DNA of 64,000 nucleotides. Origin: JAIEPW01 sp964471915 (GTDB lineage: Bacteria > Acidobacteriota > Terriglobia > Bryobacterales > Bryobacteraceae). The stretch is from positions 248,001 to 312,000 of the forward strand of contig CAYYID010000001.1 of NCBI GenBank assembly GCA_964471915.1, in the 5' to 3' direction. Position numbers and translations under genes: made by a program. Shown here piece by piece: positions 61,688-64,000 of this stretch. The notes beneath the pieces are model-generated. The model did not search any database. It had not been told where the DNA came from and saw only the letters and a list, made by a program, of their open reading frames with translations. How positions within the stretch are numbered: position 1 is the first letter of the stretch; the number at the start of each line of letters is the position of its first letter.

Positions 61688-62221
61688 TCAGTAGCCCGCG
61701 GCCGCGTACGGGCCGTGGCCGCGCTTGTACATCAGAATGGTCCGCTCGAACTCGATCACCACCGTGCCTTCCTGATTCCGCCCGCGCGTGGCAATGCGCA
61801 GGATCCCCTGCCCTTCCCGCGACTTCGAATCCCGCTTTTCGAGAATCTCGGACTCCGCGTATAGCGTGTCGCCCGCGAACACCGGGTGCGGCAGCCGGAC
61901 CTTGTCCCAACCAAGGTTCGCCACCACCTTCCCGAACGTCCGCGTGGTCATGCCCGTGACCACCTCGAGCGTGTACGTGGAAACGATCAGCGGCTTCTTC
62001 CACTCGGTGTGCTGCACATACTGTTCGTCAAAGTGCAGCATCGCCGAGTTCAGCGATGCCAGCGTGTGCGCGGCGTTGTCGGACTGGTACAGCGTGCGTC
62101 CCGGCCGGTGTTCGAATTTCATGCCCGGCGCGAAGTCCTCGAAATCGATCCCGATCACTTCCCGGAATACACTGGGGGCGACTTCGCGGTGGCTGCTGAA
62201 TCCCGGCATGAGGCTCATCAT
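61688..62221 (-). CDS. MaoC-like hotdog dehydratase
   Basis: 177 residues. Double-hotdog-like MaoC pattern: FAPGMKFEHRPGRTLYQSDN with the catalytic Asp-His pair area (QSDNAAHTLASLN), HFDEQYVQHTEWKKPLIVST, and PHPVFAGDTLYAESEILEKR. Hydratase acting on enoyl-CoA or mesaconyl-CoA type substrates. Convergent with the toxin gene, with one base between the stops. Confidence 0.85.
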   Translation of the reverse strand: MMSLMPGFSSHREVAPSVFREVIGIDFEDFAPGMKFEHRPGRTLYQSDNAAHTLASLNSAMLHFDEQYVQHTEWKKPLIVSTYTLEVVTGMTTRTFGKVVANLGWDKVRLPHPVFAGDTLYAESEILEKRDSKSREGQGILRIATRGRNQEGTVVIEFERTILMYKRGHGPYAAAGY

Positions 62222-62259
62222 ACGGCGGGAGGACCCGGACGCGCTATATACTCACGAGG

Positions 62260-63834
62260 ATGAGGGGCACATGGCTTGCGGCGATGGCGGCGGCGATGGC
62301 GCTCGCCGCGGCCGGCGCGCCCGTGCTGTTCCAGGGCAAACCGCTGTTCGAGGTCCGCGTGGCTCGGGCCGGCAATTCGGCCGAGGAACGCGCCCAACTG
62401 GCCACCGAGCGCCTGGACAGGATCGCGCGCAATCCGTTGCTGGGCCCGGATTCGGTGCGGGTCACCGAAGTGGAAGGCCGCCTCGACATCGCGGCGGGAG
62501 GTCAACTCATCGCGGCGGTGACCGACGCCGACGCCCGCGCCGAGAATCGCACCAAGGACGAACTGGCCGCCGAGCAGGCCCGCCTGATCCGCGAGGCGAT
62601 CCGGGTCTACCGCGAGTCCTGGAGCACTCGGCGCTTCGTGACCGGCATGGCCTGGGCGGCGCTTTACACGCTGCTGCTGGCGGCGCTGCTCTACGGCATC
62701 GCCCGCCTCTCCCGCTCCGCCCGCGGGGGCGTGGCGCGTTGGAAGAGCGTCCGCATCCAGCAGGCCGAGATCCTCTCTACCGCACGGCTCAGCAGCATCT
62801 ACACGTCCGCAATCGCCATTCTATGCACGGCGCTGTACGCCGTTGCCATCGGCGTCTATCTCACCACGGTCTTCAGCCTCTTTCCTTTTACGGAGGATTG
62901 GGCCGCCACCATCCTGAGCACCGCCGCCCAAGCCTTGCAGTCCGTTGGTTCCGGCGTCGCCGCCGCCATTCCGGACCTCGCGTTCGTGGCCATAGCCGTA
63001 GTGATCGCCCGCTACCTGCTGCGCATGCTGCGCTTCCTGTTCGTCCAGATTCGCAAGCAGAACATCGTCCTCCGCGACTTTCATCCCGAGTGGGCCATCC
63101 CGACCTATAAGCTGGTGCGCATTCTCGTGATCGCCATTGCCGCCGTAGCCATCTTTCCCTACCTGCCCGGAGCGAAGTCCCCGGCCTTTCAGGGCATTAG
63201 CGTCTTCATCGGCGTGCTGATCTCCCTAGGCTCCAGTTCCGCCGTCGCCAACGCCATCGCCGGCGTCATTCTCACTTATATGCGTTCGCTCCGGGTCGGC
63301 GACTTCGTCCGCGTCGGCGACCAGGAGGGATTCGTGGTCGAGTGCAGCATGCTCGTCACGAGGCTCCGCTCCATCAAGAACGTCGTGGTCACGCTTCCGA
63401 ACTCGCTCATCCTGAGTTCGCACGTCTCGAACTTCTCGTCGCTCGCCGAGGACCGCGGGCTCATCCTCCACACCACGGTCACAATCGGGTACGATGCCCC
63501 TTGGCGGCAGGTGCACGAGCTGCTCATCGCCGCCGCCCGCGCCACCCCCGAGATCCTTGCCGATCCGGCGCCATTTGTCTTCCAGACTGCCCTCAACGAC
63601 TTCAACGTCTCCTACGAGATCAACGCCTACACGGCCCGGCCCGACCTGATCTACGAGACTTACACGGCCCTGCACCACAGCATCCAGGACCATTTCAACG
63701 CCGCCGGCGTCGAGATCATGTCCCCGAACTATCACGCCGTCCGGGACGGCAATGCCGTAACCATTCCGGCCGGGCAACGTCCGGAAGGCTATCGGGCCCC
63801 CGGCTTTCGTGTCCAGACCGGCCCGCTCGACTAA
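62260..63834 (+). CDS. MscS-family mechanosensitive ion channel
   Basis: 524 residues. Signal-like N-terminus, a periplasmic region to about residue 120, then five membrane segments (about 128-150, 175-200, 225-245, 285-305, 310-330) with the Gly/Ala pore helix (GSSSAVANAIAGVILTYM) and the cytoplasmic MscS domain (VGDFVRVGDQEGFVVE, VVTLPNSLILSS). Opens under membrane tension. A TATACT box at 62247-62252 is seven bases before the ATG, which suggests a leaderless mRNA. Confidence 0.9.
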   Translation: MRGTWLAAMAAAMALAAAGAPVLFQGKPLFEVRVARAGNSAEERAQLATERLDRIARNPLLGPDSVRVTEVEGRLDIAAGGQLIAAVTDADARAENRTKDELAAEQARLIREAIRVYRESWSTRRFVTGMAWAALYTLLLAALLYGIARLSRSARGGVARWKSVRIQQAEILSTARLSSIYTSAIAILCTALYAVAIGVYLTTVFSLFPFTEDWAATILSTAAQALQSVGSGVAAAIPDLAFVAIAVVIARYLLRMLRFLFVQIRKQNIVLRDFHPEWAIPTYKLVRILVIAIAAVAIFPYLPGAKSPAFQGISVFIGVLISLGSSSAVANAIAGVILTYMRSLRVGDFVRVGDQEGFVVECSMLVTRLRSIKNVVVTLPNSLILSSHVSNFSSLAEDRGLILHTTVTIGYDAPWRQVHELLIAAARATPEILADPAPFVFQTALNDFNVSYEINAYTARPDLIYETYTALHHSIQDHFNAAGVEIMSPNYHAVRDGNAVTIPAGQRPEGYRAPGFRVQTGPLD

Positions 63835-63837
63835 AAT

Positions 63838-64000
63838 ATGAATATGCGTACCCTTTTGCTCACTACCGCGCTGGTCGCGCTCGCCATCCCTGGCTTCGCG
63901 CAGCGTCCCCGCGTCAGCCCCCACGAGAAAGTAACCGCCACGGCCGGCAAGGCGAACGTCACGATCGAGTACGGCCGTCCGTCCCTCAAAGGCCGCAAGG
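63838..64000 (+). CDS. Start of a DUF2911 family secreted protein (cut by window end)
   Basis: 54 residues visible: signal peptide (MNMRTLLLTTALVALAIPGF), then RVSPHEKVTATAGKANVTIE and YGRPSLKGRK, matching the N-terminus of DUF2911 proteins. Two in-frame ATGs (63838 and 63844); the second may be the real start. The C-terminal part lies outside the window. Confidence 0.85.
   Translation, partial: MNMRTLLLTTALVALAIPGFAQRPRVSPHEKVTATAGKANVTIEYGRPSLKGRK

Overview
The window reads as chromosomal DNA from an acidobacterium, most likely Bryobacterales/Solibacteraceae-like. The clues are high GC, an Oar-type TonB-dependent receptor with an N-terminal carboxypeptidase-regulatory domain, a MacB/FtsX permease of the acidobacterial duplicated orphan permease (ADOP) kind, a squalene-hopene cyclase, a form II carbon-monoxide-dehydrogenase-like locus, two Uma2 nucleases and many secreted beta-propeller and hydrolase genes. 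Taxonomy is inferred from gene content only. No rRNA, tRNA, CRISPR array, integrase or transposase was seen. A run of exactly 100 N at 6596-6695 is an assembly gap.

Layout. 0-3.7 kb: the end of an unknown gene, a small MazE-like antitoxin, a PilZ protein, a membrane gene coupled to a CPBP protease and a BamE-like secreted protein, and a peptidoglycan-binding-like protein. 3.65-8.75 kb: an envelope-lipid/glycan block with a dolichyl-phosphate-glucosyltransferase-like GT2 and GDP-fucose synthase on the minus strand, facing an acyl carrier protein, a ketoacyl synthase III whose catalytic Cys is Ser, and (after a 16-bp minisatellite and the gap) squalene-hopene cyclase. 8.8-15.5 kb: AlbA_2/Schlafen-like protein, two unknown genes, a frameshifted paralogue remnant, an FkbM methyltransferase, an HExxH metallopeptidase and recN. 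15.6-21.4 kb: a complete Tol-Pal operon (tolQ-tolR-TonB/TolA-like-tolB-pal-cpoB) followed by a DeoC homologue lacking the Schiff-base lysine.

21.4-36.7 kb is mixed: an antitoxin/retropepsin pair, Uma2, a PQQ propeller, a zinc alcohol dehydrogenase, modA, a serine hydrolase, a two-component system, Uma2, a TlpA-like thioredoxin, a MacA/LolD-like pair without its permease, a B12-binding mutase subunit, and a NYN nuclease with two LOTUS domains. 36.8-41.4 kb (D-amino-acid deacylase, VanX-type dipeptidase, lone EcfA ATPase, thioredoxin-fold protein, unknown protein) is bracketed by three copies of a REP-like palindrome. 41.4-45.9 kb holds three exported proteins: RNase T2, an 11-Asp-box propeller, and an EF-hand serine-hydrolase-like protein. 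46-53.4 kb: TonB receptor with a strong intrinsic terminator, argininosuccinate lyase family gene, ADOP permease, outer-membrane barrel.

53.6-56.5 kb is a tightly overlapping three-gene operon (PD-(D/E)xK-like, DUF697-like, DsbA-like) that I do not recognise as a described system. 56.5-60.6 kb is coxS-coxL-coxM-coxG (form II active-site motif). 60.7-64 kb: rhodanese, a Phd/VapC toxin-antitoxin pair with a consensus promoter that predicts a leaderless transcript, a MaoC hydratase, an MscS channel and the start of a DUF2911 gene.

The strongest leads are the Cys-to-Ser ketoacyl synthase with its own carrier protein, the Lys-to-Arg DeoC, the overlapping nuclease-like/DUF697/DsbA operon, the NYN-LOTUS protein, and the palindromic repeats bracketing the 36.8-41.4 kb segment.
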